From NCBI GenBank assembly GCA_022432975.1, contig CM039502.1, positions 69,465,318-69,529,317 on the forward strand: DNA of 64,000 nt, read 5' to 3'. The notes below the pieces were generated by a model that saw only the letters and a program-made list of their open reading frames with translations, searched no databases and was not told the DNA's origin. Position numbers and translations under genes: made by a program. This DNA is from Begonia masoniana. Lineage: Eukaryota; Streptophyta; Magnoliopsida; Cucurbitales; Begoniaceae. Position 1 is the stretch's first letter. The number at the start of each line of letters is the position of its first letter. Below are positions 44,801 to 55,628 of this stretch, one piece after another.

Positions 44801-45709
44801 CAATGTTCAAGTGAACGATTCTCTGGAATCAGCTGCTACTTACATCGACGACGTCGTTCAGCACTCTAATGATGAAAAATTCAGACTTTCACCCGGTGTT
44901 ACAGATGATGTTACGAGTAGTGTCACGAACGCAGATGCATAAATAGAAGCAGTAACTACTTCAGACCAGCGGCAACCCTCCACGTATGTCCAGAAAAATC
45001 ATCCCATTGATGAAATTATAAGAGATCTGAATGATGGTATTCGAACTCGAGACAAACCAAGAGTCAACTATCGAGAAATGATTCAATTTGCCTACTTTAC
45101 GTCATCTATTGAACCCAAAAATGTGAAAGAAGCTTTGCTTGATGAATACTGGATTGGCACTATGCAAGAAGAACTTGATCAATTCACACGGAATCAAGTT
45201 TGGGACTTGGTATCATGCCCTCCAAATGTCAATGTCATTGGTACCAAGTGGATATACAAGAATAAAAGTGATGAACATGGTAATATTACTCCCAACAAGG
45301 CTCGCCCTGTCGCTCAAGGATACTCTCAGATTGAAGGAGTAGACTTTGATAAGACATTTGCTCCTGTTGCTCGCCTTGAGTCTATTCGCCTTCTCTTAGC
45401 TACGACATGTGTCATGCGTTTCAAGTTATATCAAATGGACGTCAAAAAAAGTGCCTTTCTGAATGGCTTTCTAAATGAAGAAGTGTATGTTGCTCAACCT
45501 AAGGGTTTTGAAGATCCTCATCATCCTGAGTATGTCTACAAATTGAAAAAGGCATTATACGGGCTCAAACAAGCCCCGCGAGCTTGGTATGAAAGACTTA
45601 CGCTGTATTTGTTGTCAAAAGGATATGAGAGAGGGGGAGTAGACAAAACCCTTTTCATTCGTCGTGACAAAGGTCAGTTTTTACTTGCTCAAATATATGT
45701 TGATGATAT
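41802..45709 (+). pseudogene. gag-pol: Sirevirus gag-pol, part 1 (gag, protease, integrase, N-half of reverse transcriptase)
   Basis: One frame from ATG 41802, with TAG at 41871 and TAA at 44940, runs into the solo-LTR insertion at 45710. Gag has a UBN2 core (KLSKMQMITTRFENLRMHED), knuckle CRECDGFGHIQAEC (about 42704), a coiled-coil stretch (about 42940-43130) and a second knuckle CHYCNRPGHIRPRC (about 43409). The protease motif is YFDSSCSRHM: the usual DSG reads DSS. Integrase has WHRRLGH...CGPCQIGK and the D, D, E residues in LLHMDLMG, IRSDHGREF and VVERKN. Reverse transcriptase keeps [34 protein letters not shown] and YVDDI, where it is cut. In a complete element this polyprotein is cleaved into the particle protein and replication enzymes. 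Confidence 0.92.
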
Positions 45710-47249
45710 TGTAACATCCGGGTTTTTTTGTAGAGGAAAATTGGAGAGAAAATAACAGATTAATAAATTGGTTGTTTTAATTAATTTAAAAGAAAAGTAA
45801 ATGATTTTTATTTAGGTTCAAGTATTTCTCATGAAATTAAGCCGAGGGTTAGGTTAAATTAATAACGAGATTTAACGAAATTCGAAGAGGCCGAATGTAC
45901 GGGAGGGCAAATCGGTAATTGATGATTTGTTAATGTTTAATAGAAATTATTATTATTAATAAAAATAAAAAACAAAACAAACAACAGAATTGCATTCTGT
46001 TGTTCGTCGAGCCCGACGGCCGAGAGCGCGAACAGGGGAGAGACGAGGGAGAGGGATGACGAACGCCGGCGACTCTCGCCGTTTTTAGGCCAGACGACGG
46101 CGGCGCTTCCAGGTCTACCATTTTCGGCCCGTCTCCGCGCACAAATCCGACGGGTAAGCCATTTTTGCCTTGTTTTACGTTCTGTCGTGGCCGAGAGTGA
46201 CGAGCTCGATTGAGCTCCGATCACCGGCCGATTTTGGGTGTTTCCGGCGTGGGTTCGCCGACCCTTGGACCGGCTTTTGTCGTCTGGTTGTGAGGAGCCC
46301 GATTTGGGCAAAATTCAGAAATCCCTCTTTGGGGCATTTCGGGTTTTTGCTTGTAATTCGAGATTTTTGATTAGTTTATGCTAATTGAGGCTATATGTGG
46401 TTGATTGGTGAAGAATTGAGTGTGAATTGATGGAAAATTGGAAAAGGGAATTTTCCAAGTGAAGGGGCAGTTCGGGTTTTCTGATTTTTGACCTAGCTAG
46501 GGTCGTTTGTTTTCAAATTCCTTTTGGCAGGTTAAAATAGGTTATTAGAGGAGTACGTGGCCGCTGGAATCGTTCGATTCCGATATCCGACGCGAAAGTT
46601 ACGCGCATTTGAAGTTTGGGTCGGTTTTTACCCAACCCAAATTGGTGGCCCATTTAGTTAGGCTTTAGTTGGATTAGGCTAGAAATAATAGTTTGAGAGT
46701 AAGTTGGTGTATGTAGCCTTAATTTTAAAGAAGTTTGAATAGTTGTAGTTAGAGTTAGTTTAAATATTCTTTAGAAGTGAATAGTGATGCTTAAGTGAAT
46801 TTTGTGAATGTGATAGGTTACCGAGTGGGCAAATGTACATAGCCAAAGCGAGTAAGTGCGGTGCCAGAGTTCAGGTAAGTAGAGGATGTTTGTTTTGCCT
46901 TAGGGCCTACACCACGGAACGGTAGGTTTGTTGTTTGTTGTTTGGTTGTCTTCTTTGTTGGTTGAGCATTGTTGGTTGATTGCTTTGCTTTGTTTTGGTC
47001 TGGTCTGGTTAAGTATTTGTGCGACTTGCATCATAGTGTGAAATGCATCGTAGTCCAGAGCCTCGGGGGATGTTTGTTTGTTTGGTGTTGTATTGTTGAC
47101 TTGTGTTGTTGTGTTGATGGTTTCGTGTGGTATTGCATATTTGAAGCATGCATCATGGTATAGCACGTTAGAAACGATTAGTGGCATTGTTTGGCATTGT
47201 GAGCATGAATGTAATCAGATAAAGTAAAATGTAAAATGCATCTCGAATA

Positions 47250-47600
47250 GGGTGACTTGTCGGGCTGAGGTTGCTGGTAGTAGCACCCCGAGGGGAACTC
47301 TATGAGAGATGACCAGCTAAAACACGAGATCCTGAATAGTGGGCCTTGTCGGGCTGAGGTTTCTGGTAGTAGCACCCCGAGGGGACCTCTGTGAAGGATG
47401 ACTGGCTAAGATACGTAAATGTAAAATGCATCTCGAATAGGGTGACTTGTCGGGCTGAGGTTGCTGGTAGTAGCACCCCGAGGGGAACTGTATGAGAGAT
47501 GACCGACTAAAACACGAGATCCTGATTAGTGTGCCTTGTCGAGCTGAGGTTGCTGGTAGTAGCACCCCGAGGGGACCTCTATGAAGGATGATTGACTAAA
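47250..47600 (+). repeat. founder-like copies of the 89-bp unit, in about 189-bp dimers
   Basis: Four units with TAGCACCCCGAGGGGA and GGGCTGAGGTTGCTGG, alternating between an AACTCTATGAGAGATGACC and an ACCTCTATGAAGGATGA form, the second linked to AATACGTAAATG. They are more diverged from one another than are units in the array downstream, so they look ancestral. Confidence 0.8.
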
Positions 47601-47604
47601 ATAC

Positions 47605-50600
47605 GTAAATGTCGTGATTAAAGCAACGATCAGCAAACGAACACAACTGAGAGTTAGAAACTGCATTGTGTTAGGTTGATTGCATTGTGATGTTGTTGAG
47701 TCACATTGGTAAGTTGTGTTGTTGCGTTGCGTTGTCGTGTTGAGCGTGTGTGTGTGGTTGTGTTAGGGTTGTGTGAGGGTTAATTGTGAATTGCAGTTGT
47801 TTATATTTATTATCCCCTACTTGCTAAGCGTAAGCTTACGTGTGTGTGTGTTCCGTGGTGTAGGTGACGACAGGAGTACAGGTTAAAGCTTCGAGGAAAG
47901 CTAGGATTGGGACGCAGTCGTTGATGTACGCGGTATGCCGGTGCGGGCAGTTGTCGGGGCGTCTCGACCATGGTCTTCGGAGATGTGGGGTTTAATATTT
48001 TGGTGGTTATTGTAAATGTTTATTGTTGTATATAGTTATGTTAAGGGTGATAGGTCGCCCTAACCTGTGGATTTTCTGCATTTGGGAATGTTAGTATTTT
48101 AGTTTTCCATTTTTCTATTATTGGAGATTTTGTATGCTGGATTGTGAGTGATTAGCTGAGTAAGAATATTCTGGATCTGGTTGGGAATTGGTTTGTGTGC
48201 AGGTACTTAGCATTTTTGTAGGCGCCATTTTCAGGCGTTATTCTGCCGAAATTTTCGGGGAAAACGCCGTGGTGCTTAGTGGTTAGAAGTAAGGGTAATT
48301 AGCGAGTCTAGGCCTAGTTTAAATTATATTTCAACGTGGGTTTGGGTTAGCAAAGTAGCGCACCGAGCCAGGGTAGCACCCCGAGGGGAACTCTATGAGA
48401 GATGACCGACTAAAACACGAGATCCTGATTAGTGTGCCTTGTCGAGCTGAGGTTGCTGGTAGTAGCACCCCGAGGGGAACTGTATGAGAGATGACCGACT
48501 AAAACACGAGATCCTGATTAGTGTGCCTTGTCGAGCTGAGGTTGCTGGTAGTAGCACCCCGAGGGGAACTGTATGAGAGATGACCGACTAAAACACGAGA
48601 TCCTGATTAGTGTGCCTTGTCGAGCTGAGGTTGCTGGTAGTAGCACCCCGAGGGGAACTGTATGAGAGATGACCGACTAAAACACGAGATCCTGATTAGT
48701 GTGCCTTGTCGAGCTGAGGTTGCTGGTAGTAGCACCCCGAGGGGAACTGTATGAGAGATGACCGACTAAAACACGAGATCCTGATTAGTGTGCCTTGTCG
48801 AGCTGAGGTTGCTGGTAGTAGCACCCCGAGGGGAACTGTATGAGAGATGACCGACTAAAACACGAGATCCTGATTAGTGTGCCTTGTCGAGCTGAGGTTG
48901 CTGGTAGTAGCACCCCGAGGGGAACTGTATGAGAGATGACCGACTAAAACACGAGATCCTGATTAGTGTGCCTTGTCGAGCTGAGGTTGCTGGTAGTAGC
49001 ACCCCGAGGGGAACTGTATGAGAGATGACCGACTAAAACACGAGATCCTGATTAGTGTGCCTTGTCGAGCTGAGGTTGCTGGTAGTAGCACCCCGAGGGG
49101 AACTGTATGAGAGATGACCGACTAAAACACGAGATCCTGATTAGTGTGCCTTGTCGAGCTGAGGTTGCTGGTAGTAGCACCCCGAGGGGAACTGTATGAG
49201 AGATGACCGACTAAAACACGAGATCCTGATTAGTGTGCCTTGTCGAGCTGAGGTTGCTGGTAGTAGCACCCCGAGGGGAACTGTATGAGAGATGACCGAC
49301 TAAAACACGAGATCCTGATTAGTGTGCCTTGTCGAGCTGAGGTTGCTGGTAGTAGCACCCCGAGGGGAACTGTATGAGAGATGACCGACTAAAACACGAG
49401 ATCCTGATTAGTGTGCCTTGTCGAGCTGAGGTTGCTGGTAGTAGCACCCCGAGGGGAACTGTATGAGAGATGACCGACTAAAACACGAGATCCTGATTAG
49501 TGTGCCTTGTCGAGCTGAGGTTGCTGGTAGTAGCACCCCGAGGGGAACTGTATGAGAGATGACCGACTAAAACACGAGATCCTGATTAGTGTGCCTTGTC
49601 GAGCTGAGGTTGCTGGTAGTAGCACCCCGAGGGGAACTGTATGAGAGATGACCGACTAAAACACGAGATCCTGATTAGTGTGCCTTGTCGAGCTGAGGTT
49701 GCTGGTAGTAGCACCCCGAGGGGAACTGTATGAGAGATGACCGACTAAAACACGAGATCCTGATTAGTGTGCCTTGTCGAGCTGAGGTTGCTGGTAGTAG
49801 CACCCCGAGGGGAACTGTATGAGAGATGACCGACTAAAACACGAGATCCTGATTAGTGTGCCTTGTCGAGCTGGATAAAATATCGTAAATGTCGTGATTA
49901 AAGCAACGATCAGCAAACGAACACAACTGAGAGTTAGAAACTGCATTGTGTTAGGTTGATTGCATTGTGATGTTGTTGAGTCACATTGGTAAGTTGTGTT
50001 GTTGCGTTGCGTTGTCGTGTTGAGCGTGTGTGTGTGGTTGTGTTAGGGTTGTGTGAGGGTTAATTGTGAATTGCAGTTGTTTATATTTATTATCCCCTAC
50101 TTGCTAAGCGTAAGCTTACGTGTGTGTGTGTTCCGTGGTGTAGGTGACGACAGGAGTACAGGTTAAAGCTTCGAGGAAAGCTAGGATTGGGACGCAGTCG
50201 TTGATGTACGCGGTATGCCGGTGGGGGCAGTTGTCGGGGCGTCTCGCGACCATGGTCTTCGGAGATGTGGGGTTTAATATTTTGGTGGTTATTGTAAATG
50301 TTTATTGTTGTATATAGTTATGTTAAGGGTGATAGGTCGCCCTAACCTGTGGATTTTCTGCATTTGGGAATGTTAGTATTTTAGTTTTCCATTTTTCTAT
50401 TATTGGAGATTTTGTATGCTGGATTGTGAGTGATTAGCTGAGTAAGAATATTCTGGATCTGGTTGGGAATTGGTTTGTGTGCAGGTACTTAGCATTTTTG
50501 TAGGCGCCATTTTCAGGCGTTATTCTGCCGAAATTTTCGGGGAAAACGCCGTGGTGCTTAGTGGTTAGAAGTAAGGGTAATTAGCGAGTCTAGGCCTAGT

Positions 50601-50655
50601 TTAAATTATATTTCAACGTGGGTTTGGTTAGCAAAGTAGCGCACCGAGCCAGGGT
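47605..50655 (+). repeat. 770-bp direct duplication flanking the 89-bp array
   Basis: 47605-48374 and 49885-50655 are nearly identical: I see one substitution (GTGCGGGC versus GTGGGGGC), a 2-bp insertion (CTCGCGACC) and a 1-bp deletion (GGTTTGG). The first copy ends abruptly in AGCCAGGGT and continues inside an 89-bp unit; the second reaches the true LTR end. Confidence 0.88.
48374..49872 (+). repeat. 89-bp tandem array, about 16.8 copies
   Basis: The unit begins TAGCACCCCGAGGGGAACTG and continues TATGAGAGATGACCGACTAA, CACGAGATCCTGATTAGT, GTGCCTTGTCGAGCTGAGGT. TAGCACC recurs at 48374 + 89n to 49798. Units look identical except the first (AACTCTATG). Such homogeneity implies very recent amplification. 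Confidence 0.95.
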
Positions 50656-50673
50656 GGGTTCGGGGGCGTTACA

Positions 50674-51606
50674 GATATAGTGTTTGGTTCGGTGTCACAA
50701 ACAATGGTGAATGACTTTATTGCCCAAATGACCGGAGAATTTGAAATGAGCATGGTAGGCGAACTAAATTACTTTCTTGGACTTCAAATTGAGCAAAGTA
50801 ATAATGGTATATTCATTTCTCAAAGCAAGTATGCCAATCAATTATTGAAACGGTTCAAGATGGAAAACGCTTGTCCGAATAGAACACCGCTCGGAACACA
50901 TGAAAAGATTTTCAAAGATGAGAAGGGAATCTCTGTTGATACTAGATTATATAGAAGCATGATTGGTAGTCTCCTATATTTAACTGCAAGTCGTCTGGAT
51001 ATTTGCTATAGTGTTGGAGTATGTGCTCGTTTTCAAGCAAATCCTCGAGAATCACATCTAAAATCTGTCAAGCGGATACTTAAATATATTAGCGGGACAG
51101 CGGACTATGGGATTTGGTATTCATTTGATACCAATGCAAATCTTGTTGGTTATTGTGATGCTGATTGGGCTGGAAGCTCAGATGATCGAAAAAGTACCTC
51201 CGATGGTTGCTTTTATTTGGGACATAATTTAGTGTCTTGGTTCAACAAGAAACAAAACTCAATCTCTCTGTCTACTGCCGAGGCAGAATATATTGTAGCT
51301 GGTAGTAGTTGCACACAGCTTCTCTGGATGAAACAAATGTTGAAAGATTATGGTGTCACGCAGGATGTCATGACACTCTATTGTGACAATATGAGTGCCA
51401 TCAATATTTCGAAGAACCCGGTTCAGCATTCTCGGACCAAGCACATAGATATTCGACATCATTTTATTAGATCACTTATGGAAGAAAATATTATCACTTT
51501 GGAGCATATGGTAACCGAAAAACAAATTGCGGATATCTTCACCAAAGCCTTAGATGGTGTAAGATTTGAAGAATTAAGGTCTGCCCTAGGCCTCTGTGTC
51601 ATGTGA
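50674..51606 (+). pseudogene. pol: Sirevirus pol, part 2 (C-half of reverse transcriptase, RNase H)
   Basis: It resumes immediately after the solo LTR (VFGSVSQTMVNDF) and is open to TGA at 51604-51606. GELNYFLGLQIEQSNNGIFI and YANQLLKRFKME belong to the reverse transcriptase thumb region. RNase H has YCDADWAGSSDDRKSTSDG, LSTAEAEYIVAG, LYCDNMSAINISKNPVQHSR, HIDIRHHFIR and QIADIFTKAL. No stop within this part. It is pseudogenic only because it is severed from part 1. Confidence 0.92.
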
Positions 51607-51965
51607 AGAAATATTCTGGTTGTAAGTTTTTATTTGCTTTCATAAAAAAAAAAATAATAATAATAATAATAATATTGTATTTTCGCAATTTTTTTGGCGA
51701 CGATTTTTTTTGCTAATATGTTTCGATTATAGTTTACAACTTCTTACATGGCACATTATCTGTTATGGAGATTTCGGCTGATTCCTTGAAAATTGGGTAC
51801 ATTTTCAAATTTGAAGAGATACTGGTTGATTACTGAAATTATTAAATATGGTTTATTTCCATATTTCCTATACACGGATTTCTCTCTCCTTCTCCAGATC
51901 ACTGCCTCAGTTTTCTCTCTAAAAAAGGTTAGGGATTTCAGAACTTCTCTGCAAGTTTCTCCACA
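51607..51965 (+). other. spacer between Sirevirus pol and the extra ORF
   Basis: A T/A-rich spacer with a short (AAT)n run near 51650-51675 and a pyrimidine-rich tract (TCTCTCTCCTTCTCCAG, about 51880) with AAAAAAGGTTAGGG, which could serve as a splice acceptor region for a subgenomic mRNA of the downstream ORF. Spliced expression is inferred. Confidence 0.4.
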
Positions 51966-53615
51966 ATGTCACGAGGAAAGTCTTCAACGCCTACTTCCTT
52001 AATGGAACCTCCTATTTCTGACGCTGAGTTTTCTAAAGTTGTGGTAGACGCTGTTCCGATTCAACAGGTTGATCCCTTCGGAGTTAGAACTCGATTCAAT
52101 CTTCTAACTGGACCTCTATCAAATATCAGTGTCGGTCCCCCAAGAGCTCCAGACTCATCCAAAGTTACTCTAGAATCCAAGAAGAAAAAGGCTCAACTAA
52201 AAAGGAAAGATGTATCTTCTAATGAGGATTGGATGGAAGAGGAGGCAGAAGCTGTTCCGTCTATAGAAGATGATGTAGTAGAAATTTCTGAACCCGAGTC
52301 TACTGAAGAAATTCTTTCCAAACCTGTTAAAGAAAAATCAGCTCCTGTAGCTCGAAGACGGACTCGTTCTTGAACAACATCTCCAGTAAAGCCAAGTCCT
52401 ACAACAACAAAAGCTGACGTTCCCACTCAGAAAAGATCCAAACGAAGAAAGGTTACTGCTGCATCCCGCAAAAGTACAAGAAAAAGTAAGTCACCTGAGC
52501 CTTCTTCTGCTAATGCTGATTTTAAGTCTGAATATTGTGCTGGACTGTGGTCTCGGGTCTCAAAACGAATTGTATGGTCTGAAAGGAACATCCATGAAGG
52601 TGATTTTAAAAAATGTCAGGGGATTGTTGATTTGCTCACAAGTCAAGTTTTGGGCAAAACAATTAGAGGATTAAAACCTTTTCATTTAAAGGTTGTGCAA
52701 GAATTTTATTGCAACCTAGATTCTCACGTGGGAAATCTTGATCATCCAAATTATGGTCATGTGTATGTTCGGGGACACCTGTTTGAGTTCTCTCCCACGG
52801 CCATCAATACTTATTTATGTAGTTATGGTGATGATTCGGTGGCGTTTACCCCTGATTTTGACAAGATAATAGCCGATGTCACGGGCGGTGTTAGGAGTGT
52901 TTGGCCTCATGGCAAGGACTTTCCTGCCTCTCAACTTACTGTGAAATATGCCATTTTACACAAGATTGCTATGAGGAACTGGCTTCCTACATCTCACGGC
53001 ACAGGGGTAAATAAATCTATGGCATCTTTGTTATTTAAAATAGAGAACTACATTACTTTTGATGTTGGTCTATTTATGTTTGAGCAAATAGTAAAGCACG
53101 CTGACTGTAAGAATGAAAGGATTGCTCTTCCATTCCCGAGGTTGATCTATGGGTTGATTTCATCTCAAAAATCAGTCATTCGAAGTAAAGAAGCTCTTGA
53201 ACTTGAAAAAGAGGAAATCAGAATTCGTCCTAGTCTATTTGAAGGTGACCACATAAATGATCTGAAAAGTGCAACTGCCCAGATTACAACTCCTGTCCAT
53301 GCTGCCTTAATTTCTCGCAACTTGAAGGTGCTGAAAGATGAGCTACATTTTTTAAATGATCAGCAAATAATGATTGAGAAGAGAAGGAAAGAAATTATTG
53401 GTCTGATTGACGACCTTGAAGGAAAACTTTCTACAGATGCTTCTGTTTGTGATATTTTTGAACAACAAAGGTCTGCAAAAATTGTTCAAGCTGCTGCTGC
53501 ATCCTCTAAAGCTGTTCCAGATGCTGCTGATTCCACTAAAGCTGTTTCAGATACTGCTGAATCCACTGAAGAAATTGATGAATCAATTGACGAATTTGCT
53601 GATGCAGTCACCTAG
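51966..53615 (+). pseudogene. Sirevirus env-position ORF with plant transposon protein (PTP) domain
   Basis: ATG 51966 to TAG 53613-53615, 549 codons in one frame with one TGA at 52371. The N-terminus is Ser/Pro-rich and acidic, followed by a basic stretch (KRSKRRKVTAASRKSTRKSK) like a nuclear localisation signal. The core has FHLKVVQEFYCNLDSHVGN, YGHVYVRGHLFEFSPTAINT, LTVKYAILHKIAMRNWLP, SHGTGVNKSMASLLFKI and FMFEQIVKHADCK, the PTP domain. A helical region follows (LKVLKDELHFLND, KRRKEIIGLIDDLE) and then Ala/Ser-rich repeats. I see no signal peptide or clear membrane span, so despite its env position nothing shows it is an envelope protein; a nuclear or particle-associated role fits the composition better. 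Function unknown. Confidence 0.75.
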
Positions 53616-53892
53616 GTTCCTTCTCCAACTTCTAATCCTAATCTACCTAGTGTTCTCTCTGATGTCATGACACCTGCAACAGAAACTCATGTTACTCATA
53701 AATGAGCAGCTATCTACTTCCGGGTTTGTCTTTATGCTGTGTTTAAACAATTATCTTTTGTTGCTGACTTTTCGGTTATCACTGCTGGATATTTTCATTC
53801 GTTTCTGAATTTTTTACTGCTGGATATTGTTTATGGATTTCTTTATGATGCTCTGGATATATGGTCTTTTGTTATATTTTTGTCCTTTTGTG

Positions 53893-54047
53893 GCAAAAAG
53901 GGGGAGTAATTTCTGAATATCTTTCACTGATTGCTGAGATAGAGTGTTTTGAGCGTATTCTATTATTGCACTTATTAAGGGGGAGATCTTACATCCAGCA
54001 TTCAGGGGGAGTTCTTAATTTTGCCAAAAAATGCCAAAGGGGGAGAT
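53893..54047 (+). promoter_or_regulatory. multiple polypurine tracts of the Sirevirus
   Basis: AAAAAGGGGGAG (about 53896), TTAAGGGGGAGATC (about 53976), TTCAGGGGGAG (about 54001) and CCAAAGGGGGAGAT ending at 54047 directly before the LTR. Only the last is positioned to prime plus-strand synthesis at the LTR edge; reiterated tracts are a known Sirevirus trait. Confidence 0.85.
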
Positions 54048-55204
54048 TGTTAATGTATATTTATGTTGGCATATATTTGTTTGGCAAAAGTAATTATATT
54101 TTTATTAGAAATTAAATATAGATTGCTATATTTTTCTGGTGCACAACAGATAGATTTATCGGAGATTATGTTACAAAAACTATGCAGAATATTAGTTTTA
54201 TGGTAACCTTGAAAAATAAGGAAAGTTGGTTATTTGGAAAGTTACATCAATTATCTTTATCTATGGAAGGCCGATTTGAATATAGATTGTTCTGGGAATC
54301 ATAACAGAAATTAAGAATTGTCATTCAAATATTCTGGGGTCAATATATGGTTTTATTCTGGTACTTTCCGTATGTGTTGCCAAGGGTGTTGCGAGTTTGA
54401 TTTTTTAGATTGAGTTTCTGTTTGCTGTGCTTTCTGTTCTGGAACGACAACCTGCTGCGAATATATTTAAGCATCAACCTTTCACAGAAGAGGTAAGCGG
54501 ATTATTATTATTCTAGGAGATATTCTCTTGTGTCGTGAGCCGCCGGTTTTGTTCCCTCTCTTTCTTCTGCAAGTGAGTGTGTTTTTGATTGTTTCGATCT
54601 CTGTGAGATTGTTGTCCACACTCTACCTCTGTTGCTATTGGATTTCATTGTTATACGAGTGTGGTGGTTGGTTGCGCCCTATAATAACGATTGGTGTCAC
54701 AAGCGGTGTCATAGGCGCAATCCTATTGTATTCTTCATTTAAGATCAGTCTCAGGAGGAGACAATACTGGGACTCGGGAGGAGTTCTATTAATTGACAAG
54801 GGGAGCTTGTCATTCTGATCGTGGACAAGGGGATCTTGCCATACACGGATTCCGGGTGGAGCCAATATCGACAAGGGGAGCTTGTCGCATTTAGATCTCG
54901 GGAGAGGTCGATCTAAAGTCGAGGGGATCTCGCAAAAACAGTTTCCTTGAGGAAGTTGTCTAGAGACGGCGACAAAGATAAGAGGGAGTCTTTATTTGTA
55001 TAAGTCCGGTTGTCTTGCAATTTTGTAAACTCATTGAAATGTTTTTAATTCTGGGCGTGGCTCCGCAAACGTAGGCTTGTTGCCGAACTGCGTTAACAAT
55101 TTTGTGTCTCCTTACTTTACGCATTTTTATTTTGTCCATTATTGCTGTTTACTATTGGTGTCACGATCAGTGTCACGACACCAACGTAACTAATCACGAT
55201 TTCA
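54048..55204 (+). repeat. 3' LTR of the Sirevirus
   Basis: 1157 bp, the same length as the 5' LTR, with about 26 substitutions by eye, mostly transitions. It is followed by the duplicated GAAAG. In the last stem-loop of the leader this copy has CGAG-GGGAT-CTCG, where the 5' LTR has CAAG-GGGAT-CTCG, so the 3' copy keeps a better pairing. Confidence 0.93.
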
Positions 55205-55209
55205 GAAAG

Positions 55210-55366
55210 AATTAATTTGTTGGATTTGTTTAATCTTTGAATTATATGAGCATGTAGGATTTTATCACTCGGTTTGTACTCATTTTGAATTAAATAAACA
55301 TGTAAAGTAAGGAAATGATAAAATAGTGCTTCAAGATTTGATATGATTTATGTTTGAATTTCACTC
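55210..55366. other. short host spacer between Sirevirus and copia element
   Basis: AT-rich noncoding sequence that continues the flank seen left of 40567. No feature recognised. Confidence 0.4.
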
Positions 55367-55628
55367 TGTCTAACTATTAGAGGATTCATCATGCTACTAT
55401 TCATTTATAGTTTAGTTAGATAAAATATTTTTTGTTTTAGTTAGTTTATTTCTGGGGTATATACATTGTAAGAGTTTCCTTTGAAAATACAATTTTACAG
55501 AGTTCAAATCATTTTGCTTTGCCGCTGTTCTCTCTTCTTCCTTCTCCTTCTCCTCTGGTTTTTCCGATTCAAGTCCAACAGTAATCTAAACCAGCAAGAT
55601 CCATTTGTCAACGTGGTATCAGAGCAGG

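Larger units (their letters stand above)
45710..50673 (+). mobile_element. gypsy solo LTR (family D) inserted in the Sirevirus reverse transcriptase
   Basis: Starts TGTAACATCCGGG, ends GGGGGCGTTACA, flanked by GATAT at 45705-45709 and 50674-50678; without it the frame joins at the YVDD box. It has no coding capacity. Layout: GC-rich leader with CCGACGG/GTAAGC (46155), a segment before TTCAG/GTAAGT (about 46876), variant 89-bp units (47250-47600), a 770-bp tail (47605-48374), a uniform 89-bp array (48374-49872), then a second nearly identical tail (49885-50655). GTGGTGTAG/GTGACG...ACAG/GTTAAAG (about 47858) is the same splice-like module as in the other gypsy LTRs. Confidence 0.9.
40572..55204 (+). 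mobile_element. nearly full-length Sirevirus (copia) with env-position ORF, split by a solo LTR
   Basis: Two LTRs of 1157 bp each (40572-41728 and 54048-55204), target duplication GAAAG at 40567-40571 and 55205-55209, primer site TGGTATCAGAGC at 41731, gag-pol in one frame, a second ORF after pol, and a cluster of GGGGGAG tracts before the 3' LTR: the Sirevirus plan. Comparing the LTRs by eye gives about 26 differences (roughly 2%), so insertion is fairly recent. Disablements are an in-frame TAG near the gag start, a TAA between integrase and reverse transcriptase, a TGA in the extra ORF, and a 5-kb gypsy solo LTR in the reverse transcriptase. Confidence 0.93.

Noticed and set aside
52632..53615. 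Reading the Sirevirus extra ORF as a true envelope gene
   Set aside because: No signal peptide, cleavage site or transmembrane span is visible; it has a basic nuclear-signal-like stretch and a PTP core instead.
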